Counted from the stretch's first letter, positions 44,058-55,434 are shown. The stretch: 64,000 bases of DNA from Spiroplasma culicicola AES-1 (GCF_000565175.1 NZ_CP006681.1:186001-250000); one strand, 5' to 3'. Notes: generated by a model not told the origin, from the letters alone. Numbers and translations: made by a program.

Positions 44058-44876
44058 ATGAGCAATATTAAATTAATAGCATTAGATATGGATGGAACTG
44101 CATATGCTACTTTAGGAAATTATGTTAAAGAAAACATTGAACCAATTAATCAAGCAATTAAAATTGGTAAAAAAGTTGTTTTTGTAACAGGAAGACCAGT
44201 TCATGCTGAAGTAAATAAATTTGAAGTTTACGAATTTGATAAAGATGAAGCAATTATTGCTGGTTTTAATGGAGCATTAATTTTTGATATTAAAAATGAC
44301 AGAATTATTGATCAAAAACCAATTCCAAAAGAATTAGTTACAAAAGTATTTGAAGTTACAAGAGATCCCAAATTTGCACAAGTAGAAGTTTGAGGGTACT
44401 CAACTAATTTTGATGTAGCATTTGTCAATATGGATGTTGAAAATACATTTGGTTTAAAACATGAAACTGCCTTCTTTCACGGAAGACTTGAAATTGTGGA
44501 CCAAAATTCTAAATTAACTGATTGTTTTAAATTTATTGTAAGTAATGTTGATCAAGAATACATTGATTTATTAAAAGAACTTGGTTTAGAAGTGGCTTGA
44601 CATCCTGGAAGTATGCACGCAGAAGTGAATATTAAAGGAATTAACAAAAAATATGCTTTGGAATTTTTAAAAGATTATTATTCATTGGAAATTGAAAATA
44701 TTTTAGCAATGGGTGATGGTGCAAATGATATTCCTATGTTGGATTATGCAGGGCTTTCAATTGCCCCTGCAAATGCGAATGATACAGTAAAAGCACATGC
44801 AAAAATTGTTATGAGAGAAACAAATATTGAGGGTGCTGTTGCCAGAGCATTATATAAATATGTTTTAGGAGAATAA
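44058..44876 (+). CDS. HAD-superfamily (Cof-type) phosphatase
   Basis: 272 aa. Motif I LIALDMDGTAY, motif II FVTGRP and motif IV MGDGANDIPML define an HAD hydrolase with a C2-type cap between residues 85 and 190. Probably hydrolyses a sugar phosphate or related metabolite in the cytoplasm. Begins eight bases after tpiA and three bases before gpmI, so it is part of the glycolytic transcript. The first-codon RBS is weak. Confidence 0.85.
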
Positions 44877-44879
44877 AAA

Positions 44880-46466
44880 ATGAAAGCAAAAAAACCAGTA
44901 GTTTTAGCTATATTAGATGGTTGAGGACTTGCAGAACCTGGAAAAGGAAATGCAGTAATCGAAGCTAATATGGAATTTATTGAAGGCTTAAAAAAAGAAT
45001 ATCCATGAGTTGAAGCACATGCGAGTGGAGAATGAGTGGGACTTCCTGAAGGACAAATGGGAAATTCAGAAGTTGGTCATATTCATTTAGGAGCTGGAAG
45101 AATTAAATATGAATCATTATCTTTAATTAATAAAGCAATTAAAGATGGAGATTTTGAGAAAAATAATGTAATCAATAATGCAATCGAAAATTGTAAAAAA
45201 AATAATAGTGCATTCCATATTATGGGATTATTCTCTGATGGGGGAGTTCACTCACACATGAACCATATGTTTGCAACATTTAAAGCTGCTGCAAAAGCTG
45301 GTTTAACAGAAATTTATGTTCATTTATTTACAGATGGTCGTGATACTAAACCAACTGTAGCATTAAATTATTTAAAAGAATTGAATGCTTTATTTGAAGA
45401 ATATAAAGTTGGTCAAGTTGGTTCAATTTCTGGACGTTTCTATTCAATGGATAGAGATAAAAGAATGGAAAGAACTGCTGAAGGATACAAATCTCTAGTA
45501 GATAGAACTTGTGAAAATTCATTTACAGATCCAGCAGCATATATTCAATCACAATATGATAATGGTAAAGATGACGAAGGAATCTTGCCAGCATTTAATA
45601 TAAGTGCACCAAATGGTTATGTTAAAGCAAATGATTCAGTTGTATTTGCAAACTTTAGACCTGATAGAGCTATTCAAATGGCAAGTGCATTTACAAATAA
45701 TCAATATACTGCATGACAAGATCCAACATTTTCAGGCTTAACATTCTTAGGAGATAAAATCTTTTTTGTAGCAATGATGGAATATTCTGAATCTGTTAAA
45801 ACAAGCAACGTTGCATTTAAAGCAATTGAAGTTGTTAATGGGTTGGGAGAATGATTGAGCAAAAAAGGATATAAACAATTAAGAATTGCAGAAACAGAAA
45901 AAATTGCTCACGTTACTTTCTTCTTTGATGGGGGAAAAGACTACTTTAAAAATGGTCTAGCAACTCCTGATGAAATTAAACTTGAGGGAGCTTCAATTGA
46001 TTTAATAGCTTCACCAAAAGTTGCAACTTATGACTTAAAACCAGAAATGTCAGCTGTTGAAATAACAGATCAATTAGTAAAACAAATTAAATCTAATGAA
46101 TATGATGTTATTGTTTTAAACTATGCAAACTGTGATATGGTTGGACATACTGGGGTTTTAGAGGCAGCTATTAAAGGTGTTAAAACTTTAGATGATCAAT
46201 TAAAAAGAGTTTATGAAGCAACTCAAGAAACTGGAGCAGTTATGATTATTACTGCTGATCATGGTAATGCAGAAATTATGATTGACCAAGAAGGTGGACC
46301 AAATAAAAAACATACAAGTCAACCAGTACCAATCATTATTACTGATAAAAACTTAACTTTAAGAGAAAAAGATGCAGCGATTGCTGATGTTGCACCAACA
46401 ATTTTAGAAATTATTGGTGAAGAAATTCCTGCAGAGATGACTCAACCAAGTTTAATTAAAAAATAA
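44880..46466 (+). CDS. gpmI: Cofactor-independent phosphoglycerate mutase
   Basis: 528 aa, interconverting 3- and 2-phosphoglycerate. Metal site LDGWGL, catalytic Ser63 in GQMGNSEVGH, RFYSMDRDKR and ITADHGNAE are present. The ATG lies three bases after the HAD stop. Mn-dependent, normal family length. Confidence 0.96.
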
Positions 46467-46624
46467 TTGATAATATATCAATTATTTTTTTATTTTATGA
46501 AAAAAATTTTTATCTCTTTAAAAAGATATGCCCTAAAATATGATTCAAATTAAAAGAGACTTATTTTTTTATAAAAAAAATTTTCATTTTAAACTTAGTA
46601 AATGTTTTTTTTCAAAAAGTTAAA
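46467..46624. other. Intergenic stretch after gpmI
   Basis: No ORF. The first 30 bases contain a weak hairpin (TTGATAATATATCAATTATTTTTT) that may terminate gpmI. The rest is AT homopolymer-rich and leads into the promoter of the noncoding transcript. Confidence 0.5.
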
Positions 46625-46650
46625 TATAATATCAATGTAAATTAATTTGG

Positions 46651-46720
46651 CCAACTTGTATAAGTCAACATAAAGGGTTGATGTATCTACAGTGAAACCT
46701 ATTTCGCTACTATAAGTTTG
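46651..46720 (+). promoter_or_regulatory. Purine riboswitch aptamer, guanine-type
   Basis: Three-way junction of the purine class. P1 AACTT/AAGTT. J1/2 TATAA. P2 GTCAAC/GTTGAT with loop ATAAAGG. J2/3 GTATCTAC. P3 AGTGAA/TTCGCT with loop ACCTAT. J3/1 ACTAT. The loop-loop GG (46675-46676) and CC (46698-46699) can pair. Ligand-contacting U22, U47, U51 and C74 equivalents are 46661, 4684-offset 46684, 46688 and 46710; C at 46710 predicts guanine rather than adenine. Loop 3 is one base shorter than usual. A 2'-deoxyguanosine variant is the alternative. Confidence 0.75.
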
Positions 46721-46987
46721 CAAGTTTAAGCCCGATCGGTTTACATCTATATAATCGAAGATGAAATAAAACCTGCATGAATTTTAGTGATAATTTAATA
46801 ATAGGATCATTAATTTAAGTAGACATGAATTAATGATCAAGTAAACAATAAATAATATAATAACAACCTTTAATATGCTGACTCCCCGTTCCTTTGTCAG
46901 CCTTTCTACAATTTTTATAATGTGACTCCTTTGTGTTCTTATAAAATTATTCTTGTTTCTTTGTAATTTAAAGGTTTTATTTCAAAA

Positions 46988-47016
46988 AAAATCAGTTCTT
47001 AGTGAACTGATTTTTT
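46988..47016. terminator. Bidirectional terminator
   Basis: AAAATCAGTTC pairs with GAACTGATTTT around TTAGT, with T runs on both strands. It ends the noncoding transcript (+) and the reductase gene (-). Confidence 0.85.
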
Positions 47017-47017
47017 A

Positions 47018-48007
47018 TTATCAACCATTATTTAAAATTTTTCTTGCATGGACTGCTTTTTCAATGTTAATAATTGCATGCATTGCTTCATAGAATCCTG
47101 AAATTAGGTTTCTAATTTTTGTTTCATATCAACAACAATCTCCTGCAGCATAAATACCTTTAACAGATGATTCCATGTGATAATTTACAATAATTTTATT
47201 TAGCTTATTTGTATCAAATTCTAATAAACCTAATAATTCTTTTTTAATTGTTTGTCCAAATTGAACAATAATATGATCAAATTCAATTTCAACACTTTTA
47301 CTTTCATCTTCTGGGTGAACTAATTTAAGTTTTTTAGCAATTTCACCATCTTCTTCTGTAATTGAATCAAATAAGTAAGGAGTTAAGAATTTAACACCAT
47401 TTTTTTCTGCAAAAGTAATGTTTCCAGGTTTTGCTCTAAATTCATCTCTTCTATGAACAATTGTAATTGATTTTGCAATTGGAGCCAAATCATTTGCTCA
47501 ATCAATTGCGCTATCTCCACCACCAAAAATTACTACATCTTTATCTTTATATTGATTTGTATCTTTAACTGAGTAACAAACATTTTGATAGTTTTTATCA
47601 CATAAACGTATTGGAGTATAAATCCCAATTCCATCAGTAAAAACAATTCTTTTGTATAAATGTTCAGTTTCATCTGAAAAACTTACTCTAAATCAATTTT
47701 CAAATAATTCAACATCTTCATCTGGTTGTATGGCAACAATTTTTGTAATTCTAGTATTAAATTTAGTTTCAATCATATCTTCATCTTTTTTGATTGTTTC
47801 ATACATTTGATCCATTCCTTCTTTTCCAAGGATTTTTGGAATAGCAGGAAAATTATAAATAAATTTTTCTGGATAATTTGAAACAACTTGGCCACCATAA
47901 CTTTGGTTAGCTTCAACAACTGTACCAGTTAAGTTTAAATCAGCTGCCATTTTTCAAGCATATAATCCTGTGGGCCCACACCCAATTATAAGTACATCTT
48001 TTATCAT
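47018..48007 (-). CDS. Ferredoxin/flavodoxin-NADP reductase, YumC type
   Basis: 329-aa FAD- and NADP-binding reductase of the thioredoxin-reductase-like fold. IIGCGPTGLYA (FAD), a second GGGDSAIDWA Rossmann motif, VHRRDEFRA (NADP phosphate) and GIYAAGDCC (FAD). It has no redox CxxC between the NADP motifs, unlike TrxB, and resembles YumC/FNR2. Probably supplies electrons to flavodoxin or ferredoxin. Its 3' end meets the bidirectional terminator of the noncoding transcript. Confidence 0.85.
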
Positions 48008-48068
48008 TTTATTGTCACCTCTATAAAAAAAATTATATCATATATATGTCTATGAGGGAGGACTTAGT

Positions 48069-48479
48069 ATGTTAATTTCATCAATAAATGAACTTGATAA
48101 AATTGTTGACCTAGTTGTCAATGAGTGTAAAGCAAATGTTTGTCTATTATTAGATGGTGATTTAGGAGCTGGCAAAACTACTTTTAGTAAAGTTTTATTA
48201 AAACGTCTTGGAGTTCAAGAAAATGTGAGTTCTCCTACATTTGTAATTATGAATCAATATCAAGGAGAAAATAATTTGAATATTAATCATATGGATGCTT
48301 ACCGATTAACTTATGAAGAAGAGGTTGACATGTATTTAGATTATTTTTTTGAAGCATTCAATATTGTTGAATGAAGTCAAAATATTGATATTGATTATGA
48401 AAAGTACTTTAAAGTAATTAAAATTAAAATAACAATTATTGATGAAAATAGTAGAAATTTTGAAATTAAAGGAGTTTAG
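48069..48479 (+). CDS. tsaE: tRNA threonylcarbamoyladenosine biosynthesis ATPase
   Basis: 136 aa, YjeE/TsaE family. Walker A GDLGAGKTTF, SSPTFVIMNQY and HMDAYRL (Walker B-like region). Part of the complex that makes t6A37 in ANN-decoding tRNAs. RBS GAGGGAGG. The tsaB gene follows after three bases. Confidence 0.92.
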
Positions 48480-48482
48480 GTT

Positions 48483-49049
48483 ATGAATTTATTTATCGAT
48501 ACATCAAATAATAAATTAATTATTATTTTAGAGCAAAATAATCAAATTATCGATCACTTATTCTTAGATAATCAAACAAGAATAAGTGATATTGCTTTAG
48601 AAAAATTACATGATTTTTTAAAACAAAATAACTTAACAATCAAAGATATTAAAGATTTTTATTTAACAGTTGGTCCAGGGAGTTATACAGGAGTAAGGGT
48701 TGCAGTTACTATTATCAAAACTTTAAAGACAATTGATAATTCAATTAATGTTTATACAATTAGTTCATTAGCTTTTCAAGCAGGAGCAAAAAGTGCAATC
48801 AGTTTATTAGATGCACGTGGTAATAAATTTTATATGGGAATTTATAAGAATAAAGAATGTATTATTGTAGATCAATTAATTCCTACTGATTATTTAGAAA
48901 ATTTTACTGACGAGTTTCAAGGATTTGATGTTTTAAAAGATTATAATGGTATTGATTTTAATGAAAATTTCTTAAATTTAAAAGCTAATTTTAAATTAGT
49001 TAATGATATTGAAGAAATTGAGCCACAATATATTAAACACTTTATTTAA
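48483..49049 (+). CDS. tsaB: tRNA threonylcarbamoyladenosine biosynthesis scaffold
   Basis: 188-aa TsaB/YeaZ. An ASKHA-like N-terminal half (LFIDTSNNKLIIIL) and the conserved GPGSYTGVRV loop. It dimerises with TsaD, which is not in the window, to make t6A. Somewhat shorter than typical (about 230). Operon with tsaE. Confidence 0.9.
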   Translation: MNLFIDTSNNKLIIILEQNNQIIDHLFLDNQTRISDIALEKLHDFLKQNNLTIKDIKDFYLTVGPGSYTGVRVAVTIIKTLKTIDNSINVYTISSLAFQAGAKSAISLLDARGNKFYMGIYKNKECIIVDQLIPTDYLENFTDEFQGFDVLKDYNGIDFNENFLNLKANFKLVNDIEEIEPQYIKHFI

Positions 49050-49145
49050 TAAAATTTAAATTAATCAAAATATGTATAAATTAATAATATAAATTTATGC
49101 AACGTGCAAAAAATTTTATAAAATATTAATAAGGAGAAGAAATGG

Positions 49146-49883
49146 ATGATAGAAATTAAGGAGTTAACAAAAGATTTTCGTAATAAAAAAGGTATATTTA
49201 ACATTTCCATAAATATTGAGACTAATGAAATTGTTGGTATAGTTGGAGATAATGGAGCTGGAAAGTCCACTTTAATTAAGACAATTTTTGAAGAGTATAG
49301 TAAAGATAGTGGTCATATAATTTATAATGGAGATAGTTTAAATAGAGAAATAATAAAAAAGTTTGAATTTTTTCCAGATCAAAGTATCTATCCTAAAAAT
49401 ATTAAAATATATGACTTTGCATACTATTCAGCTTTGTTGTCTGGCTTGAGAGAAAACGAAATTAAAATAAATTTAGAACAATTATTTGAAGCATTAGATT
49501 TAGTTGATTATAAACAAAAGACTTTTAATGACTTATCTGCAGGAATGCAAAAAAGAGCCCTGTTGATAATTTGTTTAGTTTCAAATCCAAAAATAATTTT
49601 TATGGATGAACCCACAGCAAATTTAGATGTGAATTCAAGGATGGAATTCATGGAACTAATTAAATTTTTAAAGAAATGAAATAAAACAGTAATAATTACA
49701 AGCCACATAATTGATGAATTGCAAACAGTCATTGATAAATTAGTAATAATTGAAGAAGGTTTCTTGAAATATTGCAGTAAATTTGATAATAAAGTTGAAA
49801 AAATTAAAGACATTTATTCTAAACATTCAACTAAAAAAGCAAAATTAAAAATTGATAAGGTGGATTTTTTAAATGAAAGATAA
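49146..49883 (+). CDS. ABC transporter ATP-binding protein
   Basis: 245 aa. Walker A GDNGAGKSTL near residue 36, Walker B IIFMDEPTANLD, H-loop TSH. The signature is divergent (LSAGMQKR). The ATG at 49146 is chosen because the ATG at 49142 closes after five codons; AAGGAG lies upstream. Its end overlaps the permease gene by 11 bases. One UGA-Trp in the frame. Confidence 0.9.
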
Positions 49884-51582
49884 GATAAGATACAGTGATT
49901 TTTTTATCATCTATTGATTTAATTTCAAAAAAATACTTTCAAGAACAAAAGTTTTAATTTATTCTTTTTTTATTTTTTTTAATATTATTTTTTCTATTTT
50001 ACTTATTTATTTATCAAAAGATAGAACACATTCAACTGTCAATTCTATTTTTATATTTAATATTATTAATATCTTATATTTATCAGTATTTAATATTTTT
50101 TCTATTACAAATTTTATTAATATAGAAAAAGAAACAGGCATCTATAATTTAGAAAGAAGAAAAAAAATTAAAAAAACAACACAATTCTTTTCTAAATTAT
50201 TTGTAAATAGAACAATAACAATGTGTTTTATTAGTATACAAATTATATTGTTAAGTATTATTTTTATACCTTTTGTTGATTCTTATCAAAACTATAATTT
50301 AATTTATAATAAATTGTTATTAGGTTATTGTGCCTCGTATTTATTTGATCTAGGTTTTATGGCTTTTTTAATACTTATTACATCTATTTTTAAATTAAGA
50401 ACCTCAATAATTATTTCTTCTTTTATAGCATCTACTTTTCTTCTAAATCCAATTTTAGGGGGAATGATGCCACAAATAATTAATGGTGAAAATATATCAT
50501 ATTTAACAAATTCATATCAATATAATAGAATTTATTTTAAATCTGAATTGATTAAATTAATTGATAAATATCCGAATGGATTTACTAAAAAATTAATGGA
50601 TTCAAGAAAAGAAATTGAAAATGATTATGAATATATTTCAAATTCAAATAAAGAAACAAAAATTGATGAAATTTTTAAAAAGATTATAATTGATTTAAGT
50701 TATTTTAGCGGTAGAACATTTGATTTGAAAATTATTATAAAAGAATTTATAGAAGAATTAAAGGAAACATTAGAAGATAATTCAGAATATATTAGTTTAT
50801 TAGATTCAATAGATTACAAATTAAATGTTCAAAATCTTGGAAAAGATTTATTATTTGAAATTTTTTATGAACTAAATAATTCAAAAGAAATAATTGAAAC
50901 CAAAGAAGAATTAAATAAAACTATTTTGAATAAATTTGCAAAAATTTATTCAAAATCAGAAATTAAAGAATTAAATAATTTAGTTTATCAATGATATTTT
51001 AGAACAGATATTTCACTTCAAACCCAAAAAATTAATAATTTATTTTCTGATTTATATAGTAACCTAAAAATTGACGATTCAACAAGCAAAGCACAACTTA
51101 ATAATTGAATGACTAATAGATTAATTAATCAAAAAGATGAAAATTGATTAACTCAAGAATATACATTTTATCTTTTAGGTTTATTAAATAATGTTTTTGA
51201 TTTCAATACAAATTATTTTACAAATATCCAAGAAAATGCAGATTGAATAAATTCTTCATCATTTGGTGTACTCTCAGTAGTTTCACCATGAACTACTTTT
51301 AATATGTTCCAATTTTATAATGTAACTAATAGAACAGATTATTTAACAATTGATATGCAAAGTAAATCAAATATAGACTTATATATTCCAGTTTATTTTG
51401 ATCTTACAATTAATGGAGAATTAAAATTTCCTTTATTAGGTTCCTACATGATAAATGAAGAATATAGTAATAAAAATTATGATTTATATAAAAAGGAAAA
51501 AGTTATATATTTATATATTAATTATTTAGTTTTATTTTCACTGATTTTATTAGCATTATTTTATGGTTATTCAAGATATTAA
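49873..51582 (+). CDS. ABC permease with very large extracytoplasmic domain
   Basis: 569 aa. Five or six helices in residues 10-200, then about 340 hydrophilic residues rich in helices and Asn (FPNGFTKKL-like and NWLTQEYTF-like stretches), then a final helix near 545-565. This ABC-2-like layout places the big domain outside the cell. It starts inside the end of the ATPase gene. A secreted protein follows after 47 bases, suggesting exporter and cargo. Confidence 0.75.
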
Positions 51583-51629
51583 AATATCACTGGGTTGGAT
51601 TGTGGAGGGAAAGAAAGGATATTAGTTAA

Positions 51630-52202
51630 GTGAAAAAACTATTATCAATATTTAGTTCATTATGTTTACTTGGAATGAGCTCAAATATTCAAGCATACTC
51701 TTTTCAAGAAAAAAATTCAATTTATGATATTGAATATTCTTTAGATTATTCTGTTTCAAAAGATTTAGAAACTTATGCTTATAGAAAAAATAATCAGAAA
51801 TGACAATCTGTAGAATCAGGAGCTTTTTTCTTATTTAATGTTAATGAGTTAAATAGACATGTAACTTGAGATATTTTATATAATAATACCGTAAAAATGG
51901 TTTTTCAAGGTTACTTAAAGGTAAGAATTGGTGGTACTGGTGCTATTGAAAATATTAAATATTCAGGTGATCTAGCTGTTAAAAAAAGTAAGGATGAAAT
52001 TCAGGGTAAAATTAATCTTTATGAATACAGTAAAGAAGGTTTGGCAATGCAAGAAGTAGGCGCTGGAATAGAATATTCAATTGATAAAAATTTAGATTTA
52101 TATGTATCAACTTATGCTTATGCTGGCTCATATTGAGCGACTTCTTCGTGTGAGGCAAATGCCTTTATAACAGATATTAGAATAACAACAATTTTATATT
52201 AG
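51630..52202 (+). CDS. Secreted or surface protein
   Basis: 190 aa starting at GTG 51630 behind AAAGGAT. A signal peptide (MKKLLSIFSSLCLLG and following) ends near SNIQA-YS. There is no lipobox at that site, so signal peptidase I cleavage or anchorage by the uncleaved helix is likely. The mature part is beta-rich with Tyr and Trp (UGA) and has no known domain. Probably expressed with the exporter genes at 49146-51582; a terminator follows. Confidence 0.75.
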
Positions 52203-52212
52203 TATAAAATAA

Positions 52213-52272
52213 AATAACTTTGGTAAATTACAATATCAAATTAAAAATTGTAGTATGCCAATGTTATTTTTT
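52213..52272 (+). terminator. Rho-independent terminator
   Basis: AATAACTTTGG and CCAATGTTATT (one mismatch) enclose a 34-base loop, followed by TTTT. It probably ends the exporter/secreted-protein operon. Confidence 0.55.
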
Positions 52273-52358
52273 ATTAATAATGTTTTGAAGCAGTTAATTA
52301 CTCAAAAATTCAATAAAAATAAGATTTTTATAAAAAAATTGTTATAATTTTTTTGTAT

Positions 52359-52449
52359 GGATTGATACTCAAGTTGGTGAAGAGGGCACCCTGCTAAGGT
52401 GCTAGGTCGGGCAACCGGCGCGAGAGTTCGAGTCTCTCTCAATCCGCCA
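52359..52449 (+). tRNA. tRNA-Ser (anticodon GCU)
   Basis: 91-nt class II tRNA with long variable arm. Acceptor GGATTGA/TCAATCC, D arm, anticodon loop CTGCTAA giving GCU, T arm GAGAGTTCGAGTCTCTC, CCA encoded. TATAAT at 52343-52348 is the -10. It decodes AGU/AGC. Confidence 0.96.
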
Positions 52450-52462
52450 TTTTAAGACACTT

Positions 52463-52494
52463 AACCAAGCACTAAATTTAGTGCTTGGTTTTTT
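52463..52494 (+). terminator. Rho-independent terminator
   Basis: AACCAAGCACTAA pairs with TTAGTGCTTGGTT, followed by TTTT. It ends the tRNA transcript. Confidence 0.88.
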
Positions 52495-52552
52495 ATTTGA
52501 CTAAATTAATGTATTATATAACATATAAGAACAAGCAAAAGGAGATTTTATT

Positions 52553-53146
52553 ATGGCAAAAGAAATTGAAAAAGACATAGATTTAAAAAAGGAATCCCCG
52601 AAAAAAGGATTGTTTCAAAAGTTATTTGCAGCAAAAGCTGAGCAAAAAAAAGTATTTCAAATAATTAAAACTAAAAAAAATGAAAACTTATATTTTTATA
52701 CAGATGTAAACAATATTTTATTAATTCTTGAAAATGGAATTAGGCTAGTAAAGGAACAAAAATTAAGAAGTGATCAAGAATATATTGTTTGAACATACTT
52801 AGAAAATAATAATTCAATTGGATTAGAATTTGATTCATCAACAAGAGCTCATTTTTGAAAATGAGCTAGTGAAGCTAAAGTTGATGTTGAAAAAATTTCA
52901 GTTGTGGGAATTGATCCACATAAATTAGCTAAATTGACAAAAAAAGATTGAGCTTTAGATAATGTTGGCAATATTGTTTATGTTTATGAAACAATACCAG
53001 TTGAAGCTATTGATTTTATTATGATTAAAGATAAATCGAATTTAAAACGTATTCAAACTTATGTTGAAGCCAATGATATTAACATTGATGTTTTCTTTGG
53101 TGAAACAGGAAACATTGAAAAGAAAAATAAGGGAGATAAAAAATAA
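52553..53146 (+). CDS. Unknown protein coupled to proS, possibly ART/DarT-like
   Basis: 197 aa, no signal peptide. After a Lys-rich N-terminal 35 residues come LYFYTDVNNILLILENGI, SIGLEFDSSTRAHFWKWA and VPVEAIDFIMIKD-like strands. The first block has the shape of the H/YxTDxxNLxxILxxGI start of DarT/DUF4433 and related ADP-ribosyltransferase folds. The expected catalytic Glu cannot be placed with confidence, so this is a weak suggestion. RBS AAAGGAGA. The stop overlaps the proS start by one base (TAATG). Confidence 0.65.
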
Positions 53147-54570
53147 TGTCAAAAAAAATGGAAAAAATCACATCTAGAGATGTTGATTTTGCACAATGAT
53201 ACACTGATGTTGTCAAAAATTCAGGTTTGATTGATTATGGACCAGTTAAGGGGACTATGATTTTTAAACCATATGGTTATGCAATTTGAGAAAATATTCA
53301 AAGAATTATGGATGCACAATTTAAAAAACTTGGAGTTACTAATGTTTATTTTCCTTTATTAATTCCTGCAAGTTTATTTAATAAAGAAAAAGACCATATT
53401 GAAGGTTTTGCTCCAGAAGTGGCGACTGTTACAAAGGTGGGCGATAAAGTATTGGCAGAAGAATTATATATTAGACCAACTAGTGAAACTTTAATAGTTG
53501 ATCATTTTGCCAAAGAAGTTAAATCATATAGAGATTTACCACTTTTATATAATCAATGAACAAGTGTTATGAGATGAGAAAAAACTACTCGTCCATTTTT
53601 AAGAAGTAGTGAATTTTTATGACAAGAAGGTCACACAATTCACTCATCAAAAGAAGAAGCAAGAAACTTTACTTTAAATATTTTAGATTTATATGCAACT
53701 TTTGCTCGTGAAACTCTAAGTCTTCCAGTAATTAGTGGAAGAAAAACTGAAAAAGAAAAATTTGCAGGAGCAAAAGAAACATATACAATTGAAGCCTTAA
53801 TGTATGATGGACAATCTTTACAATCTGGAACAAGTCATTATTTTGAAGATAATTTTGCAAAAGCATTTAATATTAAGTTTCAAAATAAAGAACAAAAAGA
53901 GGAATTTGGTTATACAACAAGTTGAGGGATGTCTACAAGAATAATTGGAGCAATTATTATGACTCATGCTGATGATTTTGGATTAGTGTTACCTTCAAAA
54001 GTAGCACCAATTCAAGTTCAAATTATTAACATTAATGAATCTGATGAAGTTGTAAATACTTCAAAACAATTATTTGATCAATTAGTAGATGATTATCGTG
54101 TCAATATTGATAAAACTGATAAATCATTTGGGTTTAAAATTTCAGAAGCAGAAATCAAGGGAATACCTTTAAGAATTGAAGTGGGACCACGTGATTTAGC
54201 AAATGGTGTTGTTACAATTTCAAGAAGAGATATTAGATCAAAAGAACAAATAAAACTTGAAGATGTAAAAACATACATTGATACTCAAATTCAAGAATAT
54301 GATAAAAATATTTATAATATAGCTTTGCAAAATAGAGAGCAAAGAACTTTTAAAGCATCAACAATTGAAGAATATATGAAATTATTAGATGAAAAACAAG
54401 GATTTGTTTTAGTTCCATTTTGTGGAGAAATATCATGTGAAAATGATATTAAAGAAAAAACACAAACAAACTCAAGATGTATTCCTGATGGAGTTGAACA
54501 AACTAAATCAAAATGTTTTAACTGCCAAAAAGAATCAAATAATATGGTATATTTTGCAAGAGCATATTAA
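53146..54570 (+). CDS. proS: Prolyl-tRNA synthetase, archaeal/eukaryal-like type
   Basis: 474 aa, the short ProS without the bacterial editing insert. Motif 2-like [31 protein letters not shown], and a C-terminal domain with the Cys pair CQKESNN. Charges tRNA-Pro. Translation is coupled to the gene before it. A terminator follows directly. Confidence 0.94.
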
Positions 54571-54599
54571 AAAAACTTCACTTAATGTGAAGTTTTTTT
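54571..54599 (+). terminator. Rho-independent terminator
   Basis: AAAAACTTCAC pairs with GTGAAGTTTTT around TTAAT, then TT. It ends proS. Confidence 0.87.
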
Positions 54600-54627
54600 A
54601 ATATTTAGAATTGTAAACTTAATAAAT

Positions 54628-55434
54628 TTATTTTAGATATTTTTTTATTTCACAAACATTTTTAACAACATATTTAGCGGCATTTTGGACTTCTTTTGAA
54701 CCTGCGCTCATTGCAAATGAATTATTTGTCATTTTTAACATTTTAATATCATTTCCCCCATCACCACTAGTGTATATATCATTAATATCAATATTGTGAA
54801 TTTTCATAACTTCTTCAATAGCACTTGCTTTTGAAACATTTTTGTCAATAATTTCTACAGTATGAGAATCTGTTTTTACAATATAAAAATCAGTTAGTTT
54901 TTCTTGTAGTTCTAAGTAAAGATGAGCAATACTTTCTTTTGTTCCCATTAAAGTTATTAAACAGATATTTTTATTTGCGCTAATATCTTCAAGCGCAAGA
55001 CTAAAATCTTGATACTCGGGAACATAAGTTAAAATTTCGGGATATTTTGTAAAGAAATCTTCTAGTTCTTGAATATTAGGACGAGAAAATAGTTTTCTTT
55101 TATTTAAATCAACGTAACATATCAGAAAACTATCCTTCAACTTATTTAAAATATCTAATAAGAAAGTTCTTTGCTCTAACTTAATTGGTCTTAAAAAAAC
55201 TAAATTGCTATCATAGTCAAAAATAGCTGCACCATTATTTGAAACTAAATATTTATATGTTAAACCATTTTGTTTTAACAAATGTTTCATTTCACTTTCC
55301 ATATTTCCTGTGGCTATATTGAAAATATTGCCGTTATTTATCCATTCATAAATAAAGTTCTTATCAATCTCTAAAACTTTGTGATCATGATTGATGTTAA
55401 TTGTGCCATCATAATCAGTAAATCATCATTTCAT
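54628..55434 (-). CDS. HAD-superfamily (Cof-type) hydrolase
   Basis: 268 aa. Motif I TDYDGTIN, motif II IATGN, motif III Lys in the SKASAIEEV stretch and motif IV SGDGGNDIKML. A C2 cap lies between. A metabolite phosphatase of unknown substrate, paralogous in fold to 44058-44876. The start is the ATG at 55434 with AGGAGAAAG upstream. It lies downstream of the fic gene on the same strand, 39 bases away. Confidence 0.83.

Larger units (their letters stand above)
46625..47016 (+). ncRNA. Noncoding transcript led by a purine riboswitch aptamer
   Basis: No credible ORF on either strand over about 390 bases between gpmI and the minus-strand reductase. TATAAT at 46625-46630 is a -10. In order: an aptamer (46651-46720), a mini-hairpin CATCT/AGATG (46746-46765), an 11-bp stem GATCATTAATT/AATTAATGATC (46804-46837), then a 9-bp closing stem AACCTTTAA/TTAAAGGTT (46865-46873 with 46968-46976). 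The closing stem encloses GCTGAC/GTCAGC and two CTCC/CCTTTGT-type stretches. A strong terminator follows at 46988-47016. It appears to be a ligand-sensing RNA with a structured noncoding body. Confidence 0.6.

Noticed and set aside
46625-47016. tmRNA, RNase P RNA or SRP RNA
   Set aside because: No T-loop GGTTCRA, no GAGGAAAGTCC-type or ACAGAR core and no GGAA-loop SRP domain on either strand.
46875-47095. Plus-strand frame opened by reading UGA as Trp
   Set aside because: Uses codons unlike its neighbours, crosses the terminator and runs antisense into the reductase gene.
47018-48007. Thioredoxin reductase (trxB)
   Set aside because: Fold motifs fit, but the redox CxxC is absent; the YumC-like reductase fits better.
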